Positions 45,649-56,481 of a DNA stretch of 64,000 nt are shown one piece after another. The first letter of the stretch is position 1. Every line of letters begins with the position of its first letter. The stretch comes from Tuctoria greenei. Taxonomy: Eukaryota > Streptophyta > Magnoliopsida > Poales > Poaceae. Under the pieces are notes generated by a model. That model was not told where the DNA came from and made no database searches. It was given only the letters and a program-made list of their open reading frames with translations. The translations under genes were made by a program, and so were the position numbers. The stretch lies in the NCBI GenBank assembly GCA_036927565.1, contig JAYESD010000008.1:18990100-19054099 (forward strand), written 5' to 3'.

Positions 45649-47303
45649 TCACTCTTCACTATCGATCCTCTCGTCGTCGTCTTTGTCTTCTTCATCATCA
45701 GCTTGACGAGGAGGAGAAGAAGGAGGGACGGAGCCACTCGAGCCCCCAATGCCAAAGTAGGCAAGCTCGGAGGGGTTCAAGGGCGCGAGCTCAGTGTAGT
45801 CTAGATCAGAGCCCTCAGAGATCACTGAAGATCCAATGGGATCAATCTCCAGCTTTTGGCAAATTTGCTTCAAATTGGCCTTTATGTACTTCATGTCCTC
45901 CTTTCTCTTCTGATTGAGCTTGTGGACCTTCACTTCGGCCTTCTTGCAGGAGGTGAAGATAGCAGCCAGATAATTGAGGATCCCACGAGTTGATCCTCTC
46001 TGAGGGGCTTCCCTAGAAGCAGGGACAGCCCCGACACCTTGACTCGATCTTGCCGGTGCCTCGGGACTGGAGGCCGGCGAAGGAGCAGCCTGCACACTCG
46101 GCTTTTGAGGCATTTGAGGCCTCAAGGGGAGATGCTCCACATCTTTCACAAACTCAATGCCAGTGACTTTTTCAATCACAAACATAAGGTAAGGAGCATA
46201 TCCGCAAGATCTGTTGGGAGTGCAGGAGATGTTTACCATATCATTCCAAATGTATTCCGCCACATCAAATGGACGGTCCTTGCTTATGACTCTCATCAGA
46301 GTCCGAAGGTATCCTTGCACACTCCCTGCGTCCCCATCCTTAGGGGCAATGGTCTTTCTTAACACTCTGTTCAACACCACAAAGAATGGCTTCATGTTTT
46401 TGGTGGAAGGAGGGTTGAACTTTGAGTTGGCTCATATAGAAACTTCATCTTGTCCTTGTCAATGACACCAATGTTGTGTATAATTAAGCAATCAGACCTT
46501 GTGGTGTCAAGGTGAAGCAAGCTAGTGAAATCTTCTTGAGTGATGTTGTACTTGGATCCATGGGTCATCCAAGTGACACTCTCTTCATCCTCACTAGAGA
46601 AGTGACAGGTCGCAAAGAACTGTGCAATCACTTCATCATTCCAGTTGTGTCTGAAATCAAACAGATCTCTCAGTACATGCTTCTCAATGGCTCTCACTAC
46701 ATCAGTGAACGGTGAGCAACCCTTCTTCTCAAAGTGTGCCCAGTCAATCCACTGACTGCGCACCACGGGGGTCTTCATCGGTAGATACACCGATTTGTAG
46801 AAATCTGCATGGAAGTTGCACCAGAACCTTCCATCTGCAGCTTGCTTCGGCCTGCCATACCAGTCAATGCTTCTGAATTTTGCGGCCGAGTCACTGCCCT
46901 TGCCATTGAACTTCTCCTCAGTAGGGTCCCGGACCCCTTCCCTGGGAGCATGCAGCTTCAAGGGCCCGACTGGCCCCGTCGCTATCCCTTTTCCCTTGCC
47001 CTTTGCTTGGCGGGCACTTGCCGAGCTAGGGCCACCACCAGCCTTAGAGGCTGGCACCTTGGAGGCCGGCTTCTTCGCTAGCACTTTCCTCCGAGCCTGA
47101 GGAGGGGAAGGAGCAGGCTCGGAGGGTATTTCTTGGCGCTTCTTGCCAAGACCCGTCGAAGTCCGAGGTGCCACCTCGTGGTCCATCTCGGCCTCAAAGT
47201 TGGAGATTTCATCGTTTGAGCTCGACATGATCTGAGAATCATTTGCAAGAATGATGATAAGTGATACAAGGCATAGGTATGAAAAGATAGCAAGGAACTG
47301 CAT
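45649..47303 (-). pseudogene. C1 extra ORF downstream of pol
   Basis: About 550 residues in two overlapping frames joined by a 1-base shift near 46420-46430. The N-terminal hydrophobic stretch (FLAIFSYLCLVSLIIIL) may be leader only, because a second Met starts MSSSNDEISN. A Pro/Ala/Lys-rich region follows, then a globular part (DFYKSVYLPMKTPVV, RHNWNDEVIAQFFAT, VTWMTHGSKYNIT) resembling plant 'putative transposon protein' domains, then a charged Asp/Glu-rich tail. Some Sireviruses carry an env-like gene in this position; I see no clear membrane-protein architecture in the main part, so the role is left open. Confidence 0.6.
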
Positions 47304-48202
47304 TGAGGAATTGAAGAATTAGGTTTTAAGTTCAGAAACATCGGACTTGTCCGGTGCACAGGCACGGACTAGTCCGGGGGACCGGACTTGTCCGTGCATG
47401 GACCGGACTAGTCTGGTGTTCATCCTAAAAAACCTAACATAGTTGACAAAGGCTGATTCCTAATGCATAACAAGTTTAGCATACACGTAGTACATCAAAG
47501 GGGCATGTATCTAGTGGAAGATGCTAGGCTATTCGATCAACAATGGAGAAAAACAAGATTCCTAGGGTTTGGGAGAAAATTACCGAAAAATTCGATTGAA
47601 GCTTGAGGAATAGGGAGTTGGAGCCGGATAAGTCCGCTAGCTTCAATCCACACGAGGTCAAGCTTAATTTGCGCCCAAATGCGCACCTTTTTTATGGTGG
47701 GATCAAGGAACCGCCTTGGGAGCTCGAGCGCAAGAGAGAGAGTGCGTGAGGAAGAGTGGGGATGAGAGGAATTAGGGTTTTGTGGCGGCTGGGGTTATGG
47801 ACACGAAAAATCGGACAAGTCCGGAGATGACCGGACTAGTCCGAACTCATCGAGAGCTATAACAGATTAGTCCGTGGTCTATCGGACTAGTCCAGCCTAA
47901 CCGGCACTCGACGGACTAGTCTACAGGGGCGGACTAGTCCGGGTAACCACGGACTAGTCCGTGGTCACCAGGAGAAATTTGCATAGCCCATTCATATATA
48001 TTTGAAGGTTCATAAATAGAGAATGGAGGGGCAAAACAAATCAATTAATCTTGATGAATTTGATCAGTAAGCATACAACAAACAAACAATGATCATAATT
48101 CACCAAGATCTAGTAATTGACATAGTTTTTTGAGAAAAATTGAGAGAGATGTTTTCACAATTCAATCAACATTTTGAAGAATTCATACAGGTATGCAACC
48201 TT
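47304..48202. other. C1 spacer between pol and the extra ORF, with palindromic motifs
   Basis: No ORF. Four copies of the CGGACTAGTCCG-type motif lie at 47341-47417 and about seven at 47811-47964, i.e. the LTR motif repeated outside the LTR on both sides of a unique stretch. Confidence 0.75.
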
Positions 48203-50482
48203 TCAAGCCACACTCCTAGAATCAAGGATATTTAATTCATTTCGGAGTTCGCAAAAACGCTTTTCATCAAGTGGCTTGGTGAATATGTCAGCCAATTGCT
48301 TTTGGGTGTTGACATGTGAGATGGTTATATCTCCTTTCATGGAATGGTTTCTCAAGAAATGATGTCTTATGTCTATGTGTTTAGTTCTAGAATGCTCATC
48401 TGGATTGTGGGCAATTTTAATGGCACTCTCATTGTCACAAAGGAGAGGAATACGGTTCATATTGTAACCGTAATCCCTTAGAGTTTGTCGCATCCAAAGG
48501 AGTTGTGCACAACAACTCCCGGCTGCAACATACTCCGTCTCGGCTGTGGATAGGGCAATGGAATTTTGTTTCTTGGAGGACCAAGAAACTAAGGATCTCC
48601 CTAGGAATTGGCATGTGTCGGAGGTGCTTTTTCTATCTACTTTGCATCCGACATAATCTGCATCAGAATAACCAATGAGATTGAATTTTGAGCCTTTTGA
48701 GTACCAAAGACCAAGGTTGGGTGTATGAACCAAATATCTCAAGATCCTTTTTACGGCTGTCAAGTGACATTCCTTAGGGTTGGCTTGAAATATTGCACAC
48801 AAACACACACTTAATATAATATCTGGCCTAGATGCACATAAATAGAGTAGAGATCCAATCATGGAGCGATATACCTTTTGGTCGACATTAGGTCCATCTT
48901 CATTGAGACCCAAGTGGCCATTTGTTGCCATGGGGGTCTTTATGGGCTTTGCCTTGTCCATGCCAAACTTCTTAAGTATGTCCTGCGTGTACTTGGTTTG
49001 GCTTATGAACATCCCTTCCTTTTGTTGCCGCACTTGGAATCCCAAAAAGTATTTTAATTCTCCCATCATTGACATTTCAAACCTGTCTGTCATGATTTTG
49101 CTAAATTCCTCACAAAAAGATTGATTAGTTGAACCAAAAATTATATCGTCAACATAAATTTGACAAATAAAAAGATCATTATCTAAATTCTTTGTAAATA
49201 ATGTATAATCTACTTTGCCAATTTGAAAACCATTCTCAATTAAGAAATCTCTAAGACACTCATACCAAGTTTTAGGATCTTGTTTGAGGCCGTAGAGAGC
49301 CTTACGCAATTTATATACGTGGTCGGGGAACTCTTCGTCTTCAAATCCGGGTGGTTGCTCCACGTACACCTCTTCCTTGATCGGTCCGTTGAGGAAGGCG
49401 CTTTTCACGTCCATTTGATACAGCTTGAAATCATGGTGATTAGCATATGCAAGTAATATTCTAATAGATTCAAGCCTAGCTACTGGAGCAAAAGTCTCAC
49501 CGAAATCCAAACCTTCGACTTGTGAGTACCCTTTGGCCACAAGTCGTGCATTGTTCCTTGTCACCACCCCGTGTTCGTCTTGTTTGTTGCGGAAGACCCA
49601 CTTGGTGCCGATGATGTTTGCATTGGGTCTTGCCACAAGTTCCCACACTTCGTTCCGCTTGAAGTTGTTCAATTCTTCTTGCATCGCCACCATCCAGTCC
49701 GGATCCTTCAGTGCATCCTCAATCCTGCGTGGTTCCAAAAAGGATACAAACGAATAATGCTCACAAAAGTTAGCTATGCGAGATCTAGTGGTTACTCCCT
49801 TTTGGATGTCACCGATGATGTTGTCGATTGGGTGATCCCTTTGGATGCATTGGTGTACTCTTAGATATGGCACTTGAGGAGTTGTGTCTTCATGATTGGC
49901 TGCTTCTCCCCCTAAGTGGTTGCCTTCATTGACTTGTTGATCATCTTCGTACTCTTGTGGTTGATCTTGTGTTGAGGCTCCCCCTTGATTGATGGTCTCC
50001 TCTTGTGGTTCATTTTCCTCATGCTCGTGTGAAGGTGGTTCTTGTGGTCGAACTTCGCCTAGAGCCATTCTTTTCAATGCTTGATATGGAGCTTCTTCTT
50101 TACCTAATTCACATGAATCAATTTGCTCCTTTTGGGAGCCATTAGTCTCATCGAACACTACGTCACGTGCAACTTCAACAAGTCCGGAGGCCTTGTTGAA
50201 GACACAATAGGCGTAAGTGTTCGAATCATAACCAAGCAAGAAACCTTCATCGGACTTTGAAGCGAACTTTGAAGTCCTAGGCTTCTTGTTCATGATGTAA
50301 CATGGAGAACCGAAAACTCGAAAATATGAAATGTTTGCTTTGTTACCGGTAAGTAGCTCATAGGGAGTCTTCTTGAGTAATCGATGGAGATAAAGTCGAT
50401 CTGCGGTGTGGCAAGCGGTGTTAATCGCTTCTGCCCAAAATCGATCCGATGTCTTGTACTCATCGAGCATTGTCCTTGCCAT
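48203..50482 (-). pseudogene. C1 pol: integrase C-terminus, reverse transcriptase, RNase H
   Basis: 759 residues with no stop. Residues 1-110 are the integrase end (FLLGYDSNTYAYCVFN). 150-200 are an acidic linker. 279-520 are RT with MDVKSAFLNG (357-366), LKQDPKTWY (399-407) and YVDD (443-446). 600-740 are RNase H with D607 (YSDADY), E648 (STAETEY), D683 (LLCDNESA) and D704 (KHIDIRHHF). All catalytic residues are present. It is separated from the integrase core by a TGA at 50495, where CGA is expected, so it is not made as one polyprotein. Confidence 0.9.
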
Positions 50483-50494
50483 CTCAATGAGTGT

Positions 50495-50935
50495 TCAGTT
50501 CTTTCTTTCGGCAACTCCCTTTTGTTGTGGCGAGTATGGCGCTGAGAATTCGTGCTTGATGCCCTCTTCATCAAGGTACTCCTCCACTTGTGTGTTCTTG
50601 AACTCCGTGCCATTGTCACTTCGAATACTCTTGATTGTCAATGAAAATTTGTTTTGGGCTCGCTTGAGGAATTTCTTGAGTGTTCCTTGTGTTTCTGACT
50701 TATCATGCAGAAAGAACACCCAAGTGAAGCGAGAAAAATCATCAATGATAACTAAACCGTATTTGTTACCACTGATGCTTATGTAAGCAATTGGACCAAA
50801 TAAGTCCATGTGAAGTAGTTCGAGCGGTCTTGTCGTAGTCATGACGTTCTTTGCGGGATGATGTGCTCCAATTTGCTCCCCGGCTTGGCACGCGCTACAA
50901 GGCCTGTATTTCTCAAAAACAACATTCTTCAAACC
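50495..50935 (-). pseudogene. C1 integrase core
   Basis: 145 residues. The CxxC of the zinc module (CSACQAG) and the catalytic residues in HMDLFGP, IRSDNGTEF and GVAERKN are intact. Bounded by two TGA stops (50936-50938 and 50495-50497), each explained by CGA to TGA. Confidence 0.88.
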
Positions 50936-51439
50936 TCAGATGTGATCGCCCTTGAGGAGTTTTTGAAGGTTCCTCATACCAACATGCGCTAGCCGTCTAT
51001 GCCACAACCAACCCATGTTGGTTTTTGCAATCAAGCATGTGTCGAGTTCGGCTTTATCCTTGTTGAAGTCAACCAAGTAAAGCTTTCCCTTCAACATACC
51101 CTTGAATGCAATAGAACCATCACTCCTCCTAGAGACGGTCACACCCTCATTAGTGAACAAGCAATTATAACCTTTGTCACATAGTTGAGATATGGACAGC
51201 AGGTTATAATCTAAAGATTCAACATGTAAAACATGAGAAAGCGTGTGTTCAGAGGATATTGCAATTTTACCGGTACCGAGCACCCTTCCTTGACTATTAT
51301 CTCCGAAGTAGATGCCTTCGTTTGGGTCCTTGTTCTCTTCATATTCCACGAACATCCTCCTTTCTTCGGTCATGTGATTGGTGCACCCACTGTCTAGCAC
51401 CCATTTGGATCCACCGAAGGAATAGGCCTGCATAAACAA
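50936..51439 (-). pseudogene. C1 aspartic protease and integrase N-terminus
   Basis: The protease active site WVLDSGCTNHMT (DSG) is intact. The GAG-pre-integrase domain (LWHRRLAHVGMRNLQKL) follows, holding the two histidines of the integrase zinc module. The TGA at 50936 interrupts the polyprotein. Confidence 0.88.
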
Positions 51440-51486
51440 ATTATGCTTTGGTTTTAGGTACCCAAGCTTGCTTGGGTCCTTGGAGG

Positions 51487-53849
51487 TTAGTCACAATACA
51501 TTTGGGTACCTACACATGGGGTTTTTGTGTTCCCATGGCGTGGCCCAACATAATAAGCATAGACCTTGTCAAGGTTGTTTCTCATTAACACATAGGAGGC
51601 ATCAAAAGTTTTAAATAAAAGCTGTTGTTGTTCATGAGACTGACTAGTCTGGGGGGCCGGACTTGTCCGAATGACCGGACTTGTTCGGGCACGGACCGGA
51701 CTAGTCCGGTATTTATGTGAGTTCGGGTTTTTATCCTTCGACTTACCAGTTTGAGAGGATCTTCCCTTCATAAAGGAGATCCTTCCCTTGTTATTCTTAT
51801 GACTTCCAGCATGTAGCTTTTCATCATAAGAGTAACCAATGCCATACTTGACATTTGGAGGTCTTTGGACCAAGTATGCACTACGTGCATATAGTTGATC
51901 TTCTCCTTGTCAAATATGCTACATTGAGTAGGATTTTTATCCTTTGTGGAGATTGATTTCCCTTTCAATCTGGTGTCAGTTTTACCACATGTGCACATAT
52001 GAGCAAATTCAGTTTTAGTGGGTTGAGAAGATGAGTTTGAAGAAGAGGAAGGTTCACTCAGCTTGAGTGACTCAACTTGCACTTCAAGGATCTTGTTAAC
52101 CTTGATCAGGTCAGCAAGTTGGTCCTTAATTGCAACATTTGAGTCGGTTAACTCCAAGCAAGTTTTCTTGCTTGAAGCTAACTCAAGCTCCAGTGAACTG
52201 TTTTTCTCCTTTTCAAGCTCTAGAAGTTTTTCAAGTTCGACATTCTCCTCCTTTTGAGAGATAATCATGTCCTCTTGACGATCAATTAACCTTTCCTTCT
52301 GAACAAGTTGGTCAAGTAAGAATTTCATTTTTGTTGCAGTTTTCCTATCTAGTCCATTTAGCATATCCTCATCATCGCTATCTATTTCATCATCACTAGA
52401 GTAGGAATGCATGGAAGGGGTTTTGATGTTTACCTTGCGTTTACCTTCCTTTGTCACAAGGCAAGTGCCATTTCCCTTTCTTGCACCGAGTGTAGGAAAG
52501 AGTGTAGATTTCTTGGACGTGTTCTCGATGGCTATGCTATCCATCTCTTCTTCATCGGATGATGAGGACTCATCGTTTGAGTCCCACTCCTTCCCAATAT
52601 GTGCTTGTTCGGCTTGTTTCTTCTTCTTGAATAACTTCTTAGGTTGAGGCTTGGATTCTTTAGTCTTCTTCTTGTTCTCCTCATATGGGCAATCCACTAT
52701 AAAGTGGTTATATTCACCATAATTATAGCACGCCCATCTCAATTTTGGCTTTGTTCTTTCCTTGTACTTGCCTTCACTTGATTTTGTCCCTTGCTTTTTC
52801 TTCATTATTCTCTTGAACTTTTTCATGAACAATATCAAATCCTCTTCATCTAGCTCACTACTCTCTTCATCACTGTCCTCCTCTAGTTGTGCTTCTCTTG
52901 CTTCTTTGGATAGAGGCTTGAGGGTGGACTTTAAAGCGACTCCTTTCTTTTTCGCCGAGGTGAGGTCGGCAATTTCCTTGACGTGCTTTGCTTGTTTCTC
53001 CATCATTTCAAAGTTGATAATTTTACCAAGCAATTCATCCGGAGTCATCCTTTTGTATCCGAGACTTTCTCTAATCATGGAGCATAGCGTGACATTGCGA
53101 GGCATAAAAGCTCTAAGGATGAGCTTTACCACCTCGTGGTCATTCCACTTCTTGCTCCCATATGATCACACTTTATTGACGAGTGTCTTCAATCGATTGT
53201 ACATATCCTGAGGTGACTCGTCTTCCTCGATTGCGAATCTTCCTAGTCCGCCTTCGATCATTTCAATCTTTGCTTCACGCACATATCGGTCACCTTCATG
53301 TGCGGTTTGCAGAGTATCCCATATTTCCTTAGCAATTTCGAGTCCATCCACCTTGGTGAACTCGTCCCGACTGAGTGAGGATGTGATTACAGCTGCGGCT
53401 TGAGCATTTCTGTGAATGGCCTGCTCTTGACTTGGGGTGAGCTCTTTGTCGTCATCCGGAATATCTATCCCTATGCATACAATATGCCATAAACTTGGGT
53501 TGAGGGAAATCAAATGCATTTTCATATTCTGCCTCCACATGGAGTAATCACTTCTATCGAAGTGTGGGGCTTTTCCAAGTGGGATAGATAAGTAATGATT
53601 GTTATTGGAATTTAGACGGTCATAGTTAAAAGGATATCGGGAGTAGTCAGTGTGACTACTCCGCTTCTTCTTATCTTCAACCTTTGCTTTCCCTTTGGAA
53701 AGTGTCTTCTTTCTGAGGAGTGCCTTCAGCTCCAGCGTCTCCTCAACATCGTCCTCGAAGTCTTGAATGGCTTCGAGGTACTTCTCCAGTTTTTGGGTCT
53801 TGTCGTTGTTAATCTCCTCTTGGTCGTTGATTTTGTGGACGTCCTTCAT
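51487..53849 (-). pseudogene. C1 gag and gag-PR linker
   Basis: Start taken at 53849 (MKDVHKIND). Residues about 80-225 form the copia gag domain (WDTLQTAHEG, MIEGGLGRFA). TGA at 53166 replaces an expected CGA. The second ORF (53132-51768) continues with MIRESLGYKRMTPDELLGKI, acidic and basic stretches, a zinc knuckle whose second Cys is Tyr (CYNYGEYNHFIVDC), and a coiled coil. A frameshift near 51880 leads into the linker (51873-51487), where four palindromic motifs at about 51640-51712 are translated as repeated RTSP units. Confidence 0.82.
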
Positions 53850-53892
53850 GTCGGAAATGATCTCTTCGAGTGGTTAAACTCTTTCTTGAAGA

Positions 53893-53910
53893 ACTTGCTC
53901 TGATATCAAT
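53893..53910 (-). other. C1 primer-binding site
   Basis: On the minus strand TTGATATCAGAGCAAG follows the 5' LTR, one or two changes from the TTGGTATCAGAGC form complementary to initiator tRNA-Met. Confidence 0.85.
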
Positions 53911-55413
53911 TGAATGTAGGCTTAGAGGAGGGTGAATAGGCCTTTTTGAATATTTGTCGGATCCTGTAACACTCAACAACCGGTTTAATACCAGAGATAT
54001 CGGACTAGTCCGATTTTCACGGACTAAGCTTATTAAACTTAATTGATTGGTTTGATTCTTTTATGTGTACAACGGAAGTAAAGAATCAAACAACAGTTTA
54101 ACAGCAATATACTGAATTATATCACGTAAGATGAACAATTTAACGTAAGATGAACAATGTGTGTGAAACCCTAGATTAAGTTGATTAACTTGAATGATGA
54201 ACAATGAAACAAGACACAAGTGTTTATCCCGTGGTTCGGCTACCACAAAAGGCCACCTACATCCACATTGAGGAGTCCACAAAAGGACCGGGTTTTCTCC
54301 AACCCTATCCTCGTTGGATCATCACGAAGGCCAATCCTCTTCCACTAATCAAAAAGGGGTGAATAACCAAATTCAAGGGGCGATCTCACACTTTGAGAGC
54401 TCCCTTAGATTACAAAACACAATACCAAAGAAAAAACACTCAAAAGTTACAATTGAAATGCAGGAGTGTGTTAGAGAATCAAACCAAAAGCTCAATGTGG
54501 TGTAGCAAGTGTCTCTCCAATGATCTAGATTGAATCCTCAAAGGATTGGACGATTTTGCACTTAATTTCGTGGAGAGAGGTCGTTTTTGTCTCTTGGGAG
54601 GTGTGACGGCGCTAGGGTTCAAGAGTGTGTAAAAGTGGGTCGTGCACCCCTATTTATATGGGGTTTCTAAAAGTGACCGTTAGGGTTCAGAAAGTTCGGA
54701 CTAGTCCGTGGTGGTCACCGGACTAGTCCGGTATGCTGTGTGTGTTGCAAACCCTAAGTGTCTCGAAATATCGGACTAGTCCAGCTGAAAGCGGACTTGT
54801 CCGATTTCGCTACTGGAAATCTTCGAACTAGTCCGATGTCCATCGGACTTGTCCGGACATGTGAAACCCTAAGTGTTGGATGACAAGTCCGCACTTGGAG
54901 GACTTGTCCGACTTGGATCAGTGGGGTTTTTCGGACTTGTCCGAAGTGGATCAGAAGATATCAGACTAGTCCGGTTGATAACGGACTTGTCCGATTTTGT
55001 GTGACTTGTGTAGTGTTTTGAGGACTAGTCCGCACTGGGGAGGACTAGTCCGATTCTAGTCAGAAAGATATCGGACTAGTCTGACAGATATCAAACTTGT
55101 CTGATCTGGTGCAGAAAGGTTTATCGGACTAGTCCGGTGCTGAACGGACTAGTCCGATCCTGTGTAACTCTGTGCAATGTGTGTGTTTAATTATCATTGA
55201 GCTCTTGGGGTGTGTTTCCTTAACACACTTCATACACAATAATCTGCTACTCTTTTTCCTTGAGCTCATTTCTGCTTTGCTCCTCATCATCCCTTCTTTT
55301 TGGTATCTTGCTCATTTTTCCATTATTACATTCATCTTAATAAAGAGGTTAGTATCCCAATTGCTTGTCATAAATCATCCAAAACCCACAAGGGAATCCT
55401 AGATGCACTTTTA
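53911..55413 (-). repeat. C1 5' LTR
   Basis: 1503 bp, about 60 bp shorter than the 3' LTR through small deletions. It has the same palindromic 12-mer cluster (54690-55160). Confidence 0.9.
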
Positions 55414-55483
55414 CTAAGAATAGTGAACAACGAATGCAGGGCAACGACGAGCTGTGGCGGGAAATTGAGATTGTGTAAGCGAG

Positions 55484-55992
55484 TAGGGATGGCAACGGGT
55501 CGGGTACAGCAAAATCTCGACCCGAAAAAAATTTGCGCGAGTAAATTTTCGTACCCGAACCCGTACCCGCAGGTAAAAAATCGTACCCGAACCCGACCGG
55601 TTTTAGCCGGGTTTCGGGTACCCGACGGGTACCCGTTAGGATTCTAGGATTTCCATTTTCTGCCGCTTCATCTTCGATCGGATGGCGGTGGTGGCAGTCG
55701 GATCTGCGGCGCGACGGTCGGATCTGAGGTGCGGTGCTGCGATTTTTTAATGGGACAGCTGCTAGGGGATTAGTGTTGTCTTAGCTGGGTCGTTTTTAAT
55801 GAGCCCGAAATAAACTTCAGAATTAGTGAGATGTTTCGGGTACCTGACGGGTACCCGCGGGATAAGAAGTAAAACCCGTATCTGTACCCGTAAAATATCG
55901 GATCGGGTACGGGTTGTACCCGCGGGTAAAAAATCCTACCCGTACCTGCACCCGTCGGGTATCCAAACCCACGGGTACAATTGACATCCCTA
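55484..55992. mobile_element. Non-autonomous hAT element, 509 bp
   Basis: Termini TAGGGATGGCAA and, on the other strand, TAGGGATGTCAA. The 8-bp target duplication TAAGCGAG occurs at 55476-55483 and 55993-56000. Subterminal GGGTACCCG / CGGGTA repeats on both sides form the usual hAT transposase-binding clusters. No transposase. Confidence 0.88.
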
Positions 55993-56168
55993 TAAGCGAG
56001 AGTATGAGACCGTTCGCAGTGGTGTTGCTGGGAAGATTGCTGGATAGTGTAAATTTGGAGTAAATGATATAATAGTAGAAGACAAATAGTGTATAGAGTA
56101 ACGAGTGCGGATAGCAAAGAGGAAAGAGACGTGCGACTGTGCAAGGGAACGAAGTTAGAGCGGAGGAA

Positions 56169-56253
56169 GATTTAAACATAAATTTCATTTATTTTTTGAA
56201 ATAAAAACAGACTTGAAAAATAAGCAAAATTTAAACATAAATTTCATTTATTT
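56169..56253 (+). repeat. Short direct repeat upstream of the R3H gene
   Basis: TTTAAACATAAATTTCATTT followed by ATTTT occurs at about 56171 and again at about 56230, separated by about 35 bp. Confidence 0.7.
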
Positions 56254-56268
56254 TGACATACAAGGCGA

Positions 56269-56278
56269 TTATAAAAGG
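56269..56278 (+). promoter_or_regulatory. Possible TATA box of the R3H gene
   Basis: TTATAAAAGG about 205 bp upstream of the start codon, followed by a region that becomes GC-rich like a grass 5' UTR. Position and match are plausible; not proven. Confidence 0.45.
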
Positions 56279-56481
56279 AAACAATGGCCACATTGAACGA
56301 ACCAAGACATCAGCATCTGCGATCCGCATATGCTCTGCCATCCCTTCCACTGCATCAAAAGCATCGTCGTGGCCGCTACGAAAGCCAGACCAAACGCTAC
56401 ATATACGCGCCGACACGCGCGCGTCAGGTTCGCCAGCAGCCACCGCACGAATCCCAAGGTCCGCCGCGGCCCTAGCCTCCC

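Larger units (their letters stand above)
43637..55413 (-). mobile_element. C1: Sirevirus-like Ty1/copia LTR retrotransposon, 11.8 kb
   Basis: LTRs at 43637-45198 and 53911-55413 with a perfect 5-bp target duplication CTAAG (43632-43636 and 55414-55418). Order on the minus strand: 5' LTR, tRNA-iMet-type primer site, gag, PR, integrase, RT-RNase H, extra ORF, purine tract, 3' LTR. Integrase before RT is the copia order. The extra 3' ORF, long LTRs and palindrome-rich LTRs fit the Sirevirus (Maximus/SIRE) group. Three TGA stops and two frameshifts inactivate it. Confidence 0.9.
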
